The translations under genes were made by a program, and so were the position numbers. The notes below the pieces were generated by a model. That model did no database searches, had not been told where the DNA came from, and was given only the letters and a program-made list of their open reading frames with translations. 64,000 nt of DNA. Source: Actinoplanes regularis (GTDB lineage Bacteria > Actinomycetota > Actinomycetes > Mycobacteriales > Micromonosporaceae). Where the stretch lies: contig NZ_FZNR01000008.1 of the NCBI RefSeq assembly GCF_900188005.1, positions 124,001-188,000 of the forward strand, written 5' to 3'. The first letter of the stretch is position 1. Every line of letters begins with the position of its first letter. Shown piece after piece: positions 48,958 through 57,514 of this stretch.

Positions 48958-51321
48958 ATGGGCGTCCCGCAGATGTACTACACCTCCTGCGAAACGGGTC
49001 TGGCCGGTTACCCGGGCTTCCAGTTCAACGCGGCCACCCCGGGCGTCGACGGAGCGGTGCTGCGCCGGGTCGAGCGGGCGACGTCGTACGAGCCGCCCGG
49101 CTCGCTGGGGTATGAGCCGACCGCCGAGCAGATCACCGCCACCCCGGTGAACCTCTGCTACCTGCCCGGCACCGACGGCGAGCCGGCGATCCTGGCCAAC
49201 ACCGTCTTCGTCGGCAACGACTACTCGCAGCGCTTCGGCAACTACTTCGTGCACGCGCTGGCCCTCGGCCCGGCCGGCCACGACCTCGGTGGCGTCCGGC
49301 CGATCGACTTCTGGCAGGCGCCGTTCTGGGCGCGTACCGAGGTGACCGGCACCGACCTGCCGGAGCTGACGCCCGTGCCGGCCGGCACCTTCGACCCGGC
49401 GTGGGCCGACGCCTTCCTGCAAGCCGGGCGCAGCGGCGTGGTGCCCGGGATGCTCACCGCGGTCGAGCGGGCGATCGTCGCCGGCGACCGGCCGGTGATC
49501 CTGGTGGCCGAGGAGAGCGCGGAGGTGGCCCGCTGGATCGCCGCCCTCTGCGAACTGCTCCCGCCGGTACTGATCGGGCGGTTCGCGTTCGCCACCTACC
49601 AGTACCGTCCCGGCCGTGGCCGGGAACACCTGGTCGGCACGGTGCCGACCAGCGATTTCACGGTGACCGAGTCGACGCTGCGGAGTTTCGCCGTCTTCGA
49701 CCTGGTCGGCGGGGTCGAGTCGGAGGGCTCGACGCATCCGCTGGCCGAGCTGCTCACCGCGACCGGCCCGCAGGACGCGCGACTGCTCTGGGAGCAGGCC
49801 GAGCAGCTCGCCGCCGGCGCCGAGGACGACTTCGACGGCTGGTACCCGGTGGCCGTGGCCGCCGCGCTCTGCGCCCGGCTGCCGGTGAACGCCGGTGACC
49901 TGGCCACGGTCCTGGGCTGGCTGCCCGGCAACGCCGGCCGGCTGGAGCCGGAGACGGTCACTCAGATCACCGAGGAGTGCCTCGACCACGAGGCGCTCAC
50001 CCTGCCGCAGTGCCTGGTCCTGGTCGGTGTCGCGGCCGGGACACGGGACGGCCACCTGCACGCGGACGCCGAGGTCCGCGCGTTCCAGATGCTCCTGCGC
50101 GACCCGGCCGCGGCACCCGCGGACGTTCCGCGCCTGGCCACCCGGGACGGTGCCCGGTACGCCCGGCAGCAGGTCACCACCCGGCTGGACGGGGCCGCCC
50201 CGGACTCGGACACGGTCGACGTGCTCGGCCTCGCGCTGCGCACCCGGGTGGAGCTCTCCGACAGTGAGCTGGAGACGTACGGCCACGACCTGATCGCCCC
50301 GCTGCTGCTGGCCGGCCCGGAGCGGCAGCCGCCCGCCCTGCTGCGCAGCGTGCCGGCCCTGCGGCGGGGCGTGCTCCGCGGGCTCGACGAGGCACTGTCC
50401 ACCCGGGAGCGCGAGGTGCTCACGGTCGCCGGCCGGCTGGCCGGTGGCACCGTGCCGGAGGAGGAGTTCGCCGCGCACCGCCCGCTGCAACGGCTGATGG
50501 AGGTGTCCCGGGCCGCCGGCGACCCGCGACGGCGGATCCCGGCCCTGAAACGGCTCAGCGGCTCCGGCCTGCCGGACCGGGCGATGCTGAACACGCTCTG
50601 GCCACACGGCTGGCAGCTGGACGAAGCCGCCGAGGTCGCCCGGGAGGTGCCGGAACGGTTCTGGGCCTCGGCGGCCATGGTGAGCCTCCTCGACGACGTC
50701 CTGTCCCGCTCGGAACTGCCGAGAGGCGCGATGCCGCACTACCTCGCGGTGACCGGGTTCGCGGCCAAACTCAAACTCACCGATCGCCTCTCGGCTCTGT
50801 CACGGGCCCGGGTCCTCGACCTGCAGGGTGCCGTGAAGATGGTGCGGCTGGCCGAGCAGACCGGCGACGGCAAGCTGCCGAAACTGGCCCGGGACATCAT
50901 CGAGGACCTCCGGGCGCTCGAGCCGCCGGCCGGCCCCTGGCTCGCCGGCCAGCTGCCGGCCATCCTGCTCCGGCTGGACGGCACGACCCTGTCCGAGCTG
51001 CTGCTGAAGGTGTCCTCGGAGACCCGCCGGCGCTACCGCGAGCGGCTCACCGAACGGCTGCAAGGGCGCACCGCCGACCTGGGCCTCGCGACCCACACGT
51101 TCGAGGCTTTCCACCTGCTCACGGGCCCCCAGCCGGACCACGCCCGGAAGCTCGACGACGTGCTGACCGCGACCGTGGCCCGGTGGAGGTCACGCGATCT
51201 GGACTCGCTGGAGCAGCTGCTCTCCCACAGCAAGGTCAAGGGACTGGCCGACCACGTCGCGGAGTGGCGCGAGGCCCGGGTGCCGCGGGGCATCGGGCGC
51301 TTCCTGCCGCGGCGACGCTGA
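48958..51321 (+). CDS. GTPase-associated protein 1 (GAP1-N2/GAP1-M type)
   Basis: A 787-residue cytosolic protein. The N-terminus matches the GAP1-N2 domain: MYYTSCETGLAGYPGFQFNA, TPGVDGAVLRRVERATSYEP, NTVFVGNDYSQRFGNYFVHA, GVRPIDFWQAPFW. A long helical middle and C-terminal region follows, including repeats rich in Leu/Arg. GAP1 proteins are found next to GTPases in predicted NTP-dependent conflict systems; no enzymatic motif is visible, so a scaffolding or sensor role is likely. It lies 1 bp after one GTPase gene and 16 bp before the other. Confidence 0.85.
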   Translation: MGVPQMYYTSCETGLAGYPGFQFNAATPGVDGAVLRRVERATSYEPPGSLGYEPTAEQITATPVNLCYLPGTDGEPAILANTVFVGNDYSQRFGNYFVHALALGPAGHDLGGVRPIDFWQAPFWARTEVTGTDLPELTPVPAGTFDPAWADAFLQAGRSGVVPGMLTAVERAIVAGDRPVILVAEESAEVARWIAALCELLPPVLIGRFAFATYQYRPGRGREHLVGTVPTSDFTVTESTLRSFAVFDLVGGVESEGSTHPLAELLTATGPQDARLLWEQAEQLAAGAEDDFDGWYPVAVAAALCARLPVNAGDLATVLGWLPGNAGRLEPETVTQITEECLDHEALTLPQCLVLVGVAAGTRDGHLHADAEVRAFQMLLRDPAAAPADVPRLATRDGARYARQQVTTRLDGAAPDSDTVDVLGLALRTRVELSDSELETYGHDLIAPLLLAGPERQPPALLRSVPALRRGVLRGLDEALSTREREVLTVAGRLAGGTVPEEEFAAHRPLQRLMEVSRAAGDPRRRIPALKRLSGSGLPDRAMLNTLWPHGWQLDEAAEVAREVPERFWASAAMVSLLDDVLSRSELPRGAMPHYLAVTGFAAKLKLTDRLSALSRARVLDLQGAVKMVRLAEQTGDGKLPKLARDIIEDLRALEPPAGPWLAGQLPAILLRLDGTTLSELLLKVSSETRRRYRERLTERLQGRTADLGLATHTFEAFHLLTGPQPDHARKLDDVLTATVARWRSRDLDSLEQLLSHSKVKGLADHVAEWREARVPRGIGRFLPRRR

Positions 51322-51337
51322 GCATCGAGGAGCACGC

Positions 51338-52849
51338 ATGTTCTACCTGGCCTTCCTCCTCGTCTGGTACACGCTGATCGGCACGCTCTTCCTCATCGTC
51401 AGCGTCCCGCTGGTGGTCGTCGCCAGCAGCGTCTTCCTGGTGCTCTGCACCGTCGTCTTCGTGCGGACCAGCGGGCAGGCCCTGAACCTGCGGACGCCGT
51501 ACGAGGCGGTGCCGGTCCCGGAACCCGGCGACGTCCCGGCGTACGTGCACTACCTCTCCGGCCCGGCCGGGCGGGACCTGCGGCAGATCGCCCGGCTGAC
51601 CTGGCGGGACATGCGCCGGCAGGCCGAGAAGGCGCAGTCCTGGCTCAAGAGCAGGTTCTTCGGGTACGGCATGAACAACTACCGGCGGGCCGTCGGCGCG
51701 GCCCTCGGTGCCGGGGTGGTCGCCGGTGCGCTGATCACGGCCGTGGTGATGGCGTTCGTGGTGCTCGGCGCGCTGCTCGTCTGGGGCCTGCTCTTCGTGC
51801 TCGCCAAGGGGCTGCTCTACCTGCTGCGCGGGCTGGACTCCGGGCTGTCGCAGCTGCGCGGAATCAAGCTGACCTGCCCGGCGTGCCATCACCGGGTGGT
51901 CTATCCGGCGTACGACTGCCCCAACGACGGCTGCTCGCACCGGCACGAGGACGTCCGGCCCGGCCGGTACGGCCTGCTGCGCCGGACCTGCGCCTGTGGC
52001 TATCGGATGCCGACGTTGCTGCTGCTCGGCAGCCACCGGATGACCGCGTACTGCCCGCACTGCCAGGCGCCGATGGCCGAGGGCGCCGGCACCGCGCCGG
52101 AGATCGTGATTCCGATGCTCGGCGCGACCACCGCGGGCAAGACCCGGATGATGCTGGCGCTGGCCGCGACCATGACCGGCGGGCAGGACCGGATCTCCGC
52201 GACGGCCGCCGACGAGCCGACGGGGAACGCCCTCGCGCAGCTGCAGCGGGTGCTGGACGCTCGGGGTGACACCCGTAAGACGATCGCCGAGGACGCGGTC
52301 CGGGCGTACTCGTTCAACCTGAACGGCGGCCGGGTGCGGCGCCTCGTGCACATCTACGACCCACCGGGTGAGGACTTCAGCGACTCGGCACGGCTGCAGG
52401 CACGGCGTTTCCTGCGCGGCGCGCACGCCTTCGTCTTCGTGGTCGACCCGTTCGCGATCCCGGACGTGTGGAACTCGCTCGACCCGCGGGAACAGCGCGA
52501 ATACCAGTCGATCCGGTCGACGCAGGCGCCGAGCTACATCTTCGAACAGGTGCTGGAGAACCTGAACGGGATGGGGGTGAAGGCCCGCGACAAGGCGCTG
52601 GCGGTGGCGGTCACCAAGAGCGACCTGACCACCGGCCTGCCGATCTGCGACGGGCTCAGCGACGACAGCGACGCGGTGCGTGGCTGGCTCAGCGATCGGG
52701 TCGGTATGGCGAACATGGTCCGCTCGATCGAGAAGTCGTTCGGTGAGGTGCGGTACTTCCACACCACCGCGTCCTACACGCCGGCGGGGACCGAGCAGAG
52801 CGTGCAGGACCTGCTCCACTGGACGCTCAGCCGGTACGGGGTGAACTGA
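51338..52849 (+). CDS. Membrane-anchored zinc-ribbon GTPase-like protein (double-GTPase type)
   Basis: A 503-residue protein. Two hydrophobic blocks anchor it: residues ~1-42 (FYLAFLLVWYTLIGTLFLIV and on) and ~118-160 (GAGVVAGALITAVVMAFVVL). A zinc-ribbon-like region CPACHHRVVYPAYDCPNDGC and CACGY/CPHC follows, then a P-loop domain with MLGATTAGKTRMMLALAATM, Walker B HIYDPPGEDFSDSA and a base-specificity loop AVTKSDLTTG. It appears to be the membrane partner of the soluble GTPase at 47748; the DPPGED and DTAGED motifs correspond. Together they suggest two linked GTPase switches, one at the membrane. Confidence 0.82.
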   Translation: MFYLAFLLVWYTLIGTLFLIVSVPLVVVASSVFLVLCTVVFVRTSGQALNLRTPYEAVPVPEPGDVPAYVHYLSGPAGRDLRQIARLTWRDMRRQAEKAQSWLKSRFFGYGMNNYRRAVGAALGAGVVAGALITAVVMAFVVLGALLVWGLLFVLAKGLLYLLRGLDSGLSQLRGIKLTCPACHHRVVYPAYDCPNDGCSHRHEDVRPGRYGLLRRTCACGYRMPTLLLLGSHRMTAYCPHCQAPMAEGAGTAPEIVIPMLGATTAGKTRMMLALAATMTGGQDRISATAADEPTGNALAQLQRVLDARGDTRKTIAEDAVRAYSFNLNGGRVRRLVHIYDPPGEDFSDSARLQARRFLRGAHAFVFVVDPFAIPDVWNSLDPREQREYQSIRSTQAPSYIFEQVLENLNGMGVKARDKALAVAVTKSDLTTGLPICDGLSDDSDAVRGWLSDRVGMANMVRSIEKSFGEVRYFHTTASYTPAGTEQSVQDLLHWTLSRYGVN

Positions 52850-52850
52850 G

Positions 52851-53003
52851 ATGGTCGTTGCTGATCCGTACCGGCGCTGGCGTAGGGCGGTCTACTACGC
52901 CGGGGTGGCGGTGGTCTGTCTGCTCACCGCCGCGGTCCTGATCTTCCTGCTGTCCTGCCTGGTCGGGATGCTCCCGGGCGTCGGTTCCGGGCGGTCCGGA
53001 TGA
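52851..53003 (+). CDS. 50-residue single-pass membrane protein of the conflict cluster
   Basis: Not picked up by length cutoffs but well supported: ATG 1 bp after the previous stop, and a TGA at 53001-53003 overlapping the ATG of the CHAT gene (ATGA). A basic N-terminus (DPYRRWRRAVYY) precedes one hydrophobic helix (AGVAVVCLLTAAVLIFLLSC), giving an inside-positive, single-pass topology, and a short Gly/Ser tail. It could be a pore-forming effector, an anchor or a signal-transducing peptide acting with the GTPases and proteases. Confidence 0.75.
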   Translation: MVVADPYRRWRRAVYYAGVAVVCLLTAAVLIFLLSCLVGMLPGVGSGRSG

Positions 53004-55660
53004 CCGACCCGGCGCAGGAGCGACTGCGGCGGTACGCCGAGATCGCGCTGGCCGCCTCCGGCAACGGTGACCTCGACGCGGCGATCGCCGCCCTGGAACG
53101 GCTGCCCGCCGGCTCCCCCGGCCGGGGCACCCTGGCCGCCGCCCTGCTCTGGCCGCTGCTGCGCGACCTGCGGATGGAGCTTCCCCAGCTGCACCGGGTG
53201 GAGCGGGTGTTCGCCATCGCCGAGGCCGACCCGCCGGACGCCCCGAAGTGGCCCGGCATGCGCGCCGGGGGCCGGGTGATCTCGCTGATGCTGGCCACCC
53301 TGGAGGACCGGGTCGACGACCCGCACGCCGCGCTGGCCGAGGTGGAGAAGCTCGCCGCCGAGGCCGGCCCCGGATCCCCGGCCGCACCGATCATCGAGGC
53401 GGCGCGTCAGGGTCTCGCCTTCATGACCGCCATGCACGACGGCGACGAGTCGGCGATCCGCCAGTTGCCGGAGCGGTTCCGGCTCCTGCGCGACGCCGCC
53501 GGGCCCGGCAACGCGCAGGTCGATCTGCTCGGCGACGTGCTCGCCGCGGCCGCCGAGGTGATGGCGGCGAACCAGCGCGGCGAGGATCTGGCGGAGCCGC
53601 TGCGCCGGATGCGCGAGGCGGCCGAGCGCCTGCCCGAGGACGATCCGCTGCGGATCTCCGCCCTGGAGCAGGTCGCGAAGATGGAGTCACTGATCGGTGG
53701 CGCCCCGCGCGGCTTCGCACCCGGCAGCGAGGATCCGCTGCGCACCGACGCGGACCGGGCGCTGGACCGTGCGCACGCCGCGATGCTGCTGCTCGACCGG
53801 GGTGAGGAGACCGACCTCGGCAAGATCGAAACAGCGATCGGCCACCTGCGCGAGGCGCTCGCCCTGGCCGGCGCGGACGACCTGCGCCGCCCCTTCCATC
53901 TGGCCGGGCTGGCGCTGGCCCTGTACCGGCGGACCGAGGTCACCAATTCGACCGCCGGGCTCGACGAGGCGCTGACCCTGCTCGCCGAGGCCCGTGAGCT
54001 GGCCGGCGGGCCGGACCATCCACAGTGGTCGTGGATCAACGACATGCTCTCCGGCGTGCAGCAACGGCTCGGCACCGCGACGGCGCCGCACCACACCTCG
54101 ATGGACGGGATGCGCGGCCACGCGTTCCGGGTGATGACGCAGTCCGACCTCGCCGCGGCGACCGTGGCGGCCGCCGACGCGGCCCGCGAGGGGCTCGACA
54201 CCGCGCGCCTGTTCCTGCAGGCCGGGGACCCTGCCGGGGCGATCACCGCGCTGGACGCGGGCCGGGGTCTGGCCCTGTTCGCCGCGACCGAGGTGGGCCG
54301 GGTCGGCGCCCGGCTGCGCGCGGCCGGGCGCGGCGACCTCGCCGCGCGATGGGACGACGCGGTCGCCTCCGGCAAGCCCGACCGGCTGCCCACCGTGCTG
54401 CGCCGCGAGGCGCTCCAGGTGCTCACCGGCCAGGGCACGCTCGGGCTGCTCGACCCGCCGGGCCTGCCCGAGATCCGCGCCGCGCTTCGCGCCCTCGACG
54501 CCGACGTGCTCGTCTATCTGATGCCCGGGCGCCAGGGACTTCCCGGGTACGCGCTGGTCGCGCCGGCGGACGGGCCGCCCGGCTATCTCACCCTGCCCAA
54601 CCTGCATCCGGACCGGGACCTGGAGGTCGAGCACTACCTGCGCACCGCCGCGCGGCGGGACATGGGCCCGGCCGACGCCGGTCCCGGGCCGGACACGGCC
54701 TTCACCGGCAGCCTTGACGCGCTGTGCCGCTGGGCCTGGCGCGCCGCGATCGGCCCGATCGTCGACCAGTACCTGCCCCGGCTACGGAGCCGGCCGAGCG
54801 GCCGCCCACCCCGGATCGTGCTGGTCCCGACCGACCGTCTGGCCCTCATCCCGTGGCAGGCGGCCCGCCGCCCGGACGGCCGGTACGCCATCGAGTCGGT
54901 GGCCGTCTCGCAGGTCGTCTCGGCTCGGATGCTCTGCCACGCGGCCGCCCTGCCTCCGGTGCCGATCGCGCCGACCGGCCTGTTCGTCGGTGACCCGGAC
55001 ACCGCCCGGCGGGCCGCCGACCTGCCGGCCGCACGGCTCGAGGCGTACAGCATCCGCCGCGCGTTCTACCGGGGCGCCCGCTACGTCGGCCGCCGCCCGG
55101 ACGACAGCGTCAGTCCCAGCGGCCCGGGCACCGCCGACGAGGTCAGGAACTGGCTCGTCTCGTCCTCACCGGGCGCCGGCTCGATGCTGCACCTGGCCTG
55201 CCACGGCTTCGCCTCGACGGGGAAGGGCACGGCGTACCTGCTGCTCGCCGACGGGGCGCGGCTGACCGCCGAGACGATCGGTCCGCTGCTGGCCCGGGCC
55301 CCGGAACGGGCGATCTCGCTGGTCGTGCTGGCCGGCTGCCGCACCGGGCGGGCGATCAGCGGGTACGACGAGGCGTACAGCCTCGGCACCGCCTTCCTGG
55401 CCGCCGGCGTGCGCTCGGTGCTCGCGACCCTGTGGCCGATCCCGGACGCCGCCACCTCGGTACTGATGTTCATGTTCCACCACTTCCTGATCACCGGCGG
55501 CCGACCGGTCTGGGACGCCCTGCACCAGGCGCAGCTGTGGATGCTCGACCCGCGCCGGCGGGTGCCCGAGCAGATGCCGCGGGACCTGCGGAGAGAGCTG
55601 GCGAACACGGATCCGGCCGAGGTCGCGGCGTGGGCCGGCTTCATCCACTGGGGACGGTAG
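53000..55660 (+). CDS. TPR-CHAT family protease
   Basis: An 886-residue protein. Helical TPR-like repeats occupy ~1-480, with characteristic Ala/Leu/Arg helices and short linkers. A CHAT domain (caspase HetF-associated with TPR) occupies ~590-886, with catalytic His735 in SMLHLACHGFAS and Cys780 in LVVLAGCRTGR, followed by GTAFLAAGVRSVLATLWPIPD and the C-terminal VAAWAGFIHWG. CHAT proteases are separase/caspase-clan cysteine peptidases used as defence effectors, often activated by a partner. It overlaps the small membrane protein gene by 4 nt and is followed 9 bp later by a CHAT-like paralogue lacking its catalytic residues. Confidence 0.93.
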   Translation: MTDPAQERLRRYAEIALAASGNGDLDAAIAALERLPAGSPGRGTLAAALLWPLLRDLRMELPQLHRVERVFAIAEADPPDAPKWPGMRAGGRVISLMLATLEDRVDDPHAALAEVEKLAAEAGPGSPAAPIIEAARQGLAFMTAMHDGDESAIRQLPERFRLLRDAAGPGNAQVDLLGDVLAAAAEVMAANQRGEDLAEPLRRMREAAERLPEDDPLRISALEQVAKMESLIGGAPRGFAPGSEDPLRTDADRALDRAHAAMLLLDRGEETDLGKIETAIGHLREALALAGADDLRRPFHLAGLALALYRRTEVTNSTAGLDEALTLLAEARELAGGPDHPQWSWINDMLSGVQQRLGTATAPHHTSMDGMRGHAFRVMTQSDLAAATVAAADAAREGLDTARLFLQAGDPAGAITALDAGRGLALFAATEVGRVGARLRAAGRGDLAARWDDAVASGKPDRLPTVLRREALQVLTGQGTLGLLDPPGLPEIRAALRALDADVLVYLMPGRQGLPGYALVAPADGPPGYLTLPNLHPDRDLEVEHYLRTAARRDMGPADAGPGPDTAFTGSLDALCRWAWRAAIGPIVDQYLPRLRSRPSGRPPRIVLVPTDRLALIPWQAARRPDGRYAIESVAVSQVVSARMLCHAAALPPVPIAPTGLFVGDPDTARRAADLPAARLEAYSIRRAFYRGARYVGRRPDDSVSPSGPGTADEVRNWLVSSSPGAGSMLHLACHGFASTGKGTAYLLLADGARLTAETIGPLLARAPERAISLVVLAGCRTGRAISGYDEAYSLGTAFLAAGVRSVLATLWPIPDAATSVLMFMFHHFLITGGRPVWDALHQAQLWMLDPRRRVPEQMPRDLRRELANTDPAEVAAWAGFIHWGR

Positions 55661-55669
55661 GGGGCCGGG

Positions 55670-57514
55670 ATGGTCGACGACGTCGAGGAGCTGCGCCGCG
55701 AGCTGGCCCGGCTCACCGGGCCGGCCCGCACGAGCACGCTCTACGACCTGGCCCGGGTGCTGACCGACCGCTACTGGCGGACCGGGCCGGGGCGATCCGG
55801 GGCGATTCGGGACCTGACCGGGGCGATCGAGGCGCTGACCGAGGCGCTCGGGTACTTCGCCGCGGACGACACCCTTCGGGCCCCGTTCGCGGTTCAGCTG
55901 GGGTCGCTGCTGGCGGCGCGATACATGGCGCACGGCAGTCAGGACAGCGATCGGCAGACCGGCATCGAGCTGCTCACCGGCTCCCTCGGCAGTCCCCGGC
56001 TGTCGCCCGGGCAGGTCGCGCTGGGCCGGCTCATGCTCGGTCAGCTCCACCTGAGCCGGGCGGTGGGCAGACTGCGTACCGGCGGAATCCTGCCGGCGCT
56101 GCGGCCCGGCGGCGGATCGCAGGTCGAGGCCGCGCGTACGGCGGCCGGGTGTTTCCGCCAGGTGCTCGCCGAGCCTGAGCTGTCGCCGCAGATCACGACG
56201 ACCGTGCGAACCCTGCTGACGGTGGCCGACGGGATAGTCGAGGCGTTCAGCGGTGTCGGCGTCAACCCCGCCGCGCTGACCCGGGCCATGCAGACCATGC
56301 AGCGGTTGCACAAGGAGGGACGCGGGCTCGGGATGGGCTCGTTCTTCACCGCCGGCAGCCGGTTGGCGCGGACGGATCCGCTGGACCGCCCGGTCATCCT
56401 GATCGAGGCGAACGAACCGGTCGCACACCGCGCGGAGCCGGCCCCGGTCGACGCGAGACCGGCCGCGACGGTCGACGAGCTGCGTCACGTCATGCGGAAA
56501 CAGCTGGGTGACGACCCGTATCAGGCCGCCCCGGCGCTGCTGGCCGAACCGGACGTGGCCGTGGCCGACGAGCTCGTCGCCCTGGCCACCACCGTGGTGC
56601 ACACCGGATCTGCCGAGGCCGCCGACCATCTGCTGCTGGCCCTGGCCTTGACGCTGCGCAGCCGGGCCGACGACGGTCCCGGCGCGGAGGAGGACGCCGA
56701 CGACGCCCGGGCGAGCCTGCGCACGGCCGCCTCCGGCGAACTGCCGCCCGAGGCGTTTCCGCTGCTCCTACGCCTGGCACACCGGCTCGACGAGCACGCT
56801 GCCACCGGCGTCGCCGCGGCGCTGCGCACGGTCGGCGCGGACGCCCTGGCCGTCCCCCAGCCGGACGGGGTGCTGCTGGTGCATGCCGGCACCGGGCAGG
56901 TCTCGCCGGGCACCGAACGCACGCTGCCGCGCCGCACCCTGCTCGTGGCCGATCGGCCGCCGGCGGCCGGGGTGGCCATCGTCTCCACCCTCGCCGGCCA
57001 CACGCAGCTGCTCGACCTGGCCCGCCGCAAGCGCAGGGCGATCATCGAGGAGCCGGTCCTGCTGGCCGGCGCGGACGGTGTGGACCTGCGGCGCCGCTAC
57101 GGGCGGGGCGAGTTGCTGCACGAGGCGACCGCGACCGACGTGCTGGCCCGGCTCAGCGCGACCCTGCTGCACCTGGACTGCCCGACCGGCCCGGCCGGCA
57201 CACTGCTGCTGGCGAAGCGGACCGAACTGACCGCGGAGGCGGTCGTGGCCGCGCAGATCCGGCGCGCGGGCGGGCTGGTCGTGCTTCCGCCCGGGGCCGC
57301 CTTCCCTGCCATGGCCGACGCGTTCCTGACCGCCGGTTTCACCGGGGCGGTCGGCTGGCTCGGCCCGGTGGAGCCGGAGGCGGCCGCGGAGGTCTACCGG
57401 GAGCTGCACCGGCTGCTCGGCGAGGAACGCCGGTCGCCGGCGGCCGCCGTTCACGCCGTCCGCCGCCAACTGCGCAACATCGCCAGCGGGCTGGTCCATC
57501 GCGGCGTCTTCTGA
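55670..57514 (+). CDS. TPR protein with degenerate CHAT-like domain
   Basis: A 614-residue protein. The N-terminal half resembles TPR/CHAT proteins (LDDVEELRRELARLTGPART, LGSLLAARYMAHGSQDSDRQ). The C-terminal ~150 residues align by eye with the CHAT domain of the preceding gene, but the catalytic pair is gone: the LACHG position reads LDCPTG (Asp503-Cys504-Pro505) and the LAGC position reads LPPG (to Gly542). The rest of the fold (TELTAEAVVAAQIRRAGGLV, AFLTAGFTGAVGWLGPVEPE) is kept. A pseudoprotease that inhibits or allosterically controls the active CHAT is the simplest idea. Its 3' end overlaps the caspase gene on the opposite strand by 64 bp. Confidence 0.8.
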   Translation: MVDDVEELRRELARLTGPARTSTLYDLARVLTDRYWRTGPGRSGAIRDLTGAIEALTEALGYFAADDTLRAPFAVQLGSLLAARYMAHGSQDSDRQTGIELLTGSLGSPRLSPGQVALGRLMLGQLHLSRAVGRLRTGGILPALRPGGGSQVEAARTAAGCFRQVLAEPELSPQITTTVRTLLTVADGIVEAFSGVGVNPAALTRAMQTMQRLHKEGRGLGMGSFFTAGSRLARTDPLDRPVILIEANEPVAHRAEPAPVDARPAATVDELRHVMRKQLGDDPYQAAPALLAEPDVAVADELVALATTVVHTGSAEAADHLLLALALTLRSRADDGPGAEEDADDARASLRTAASGELPPEAFPLLLRLAHRLDEHAATGVAAALRTVGADALAVPQPDGVLLVHAGTGQVSPGTERTLPRRTLLVADRPPAAGVAIVSTLAGHTQLLDLARRKRRAIIEEPVLLAGADGVDLRRRYGRGELLHEATATDVLARLSATLLHLDCPTGPAGTLLLAKRTELTAEAVVAAQIRRAGGLVVLPPGAAFPAMADAFLTAGFTGAVGWLGPVEPEAAAEVYRELHRLLGEERRSPAAAVHAVRRQLRNIASGLVHRGVF

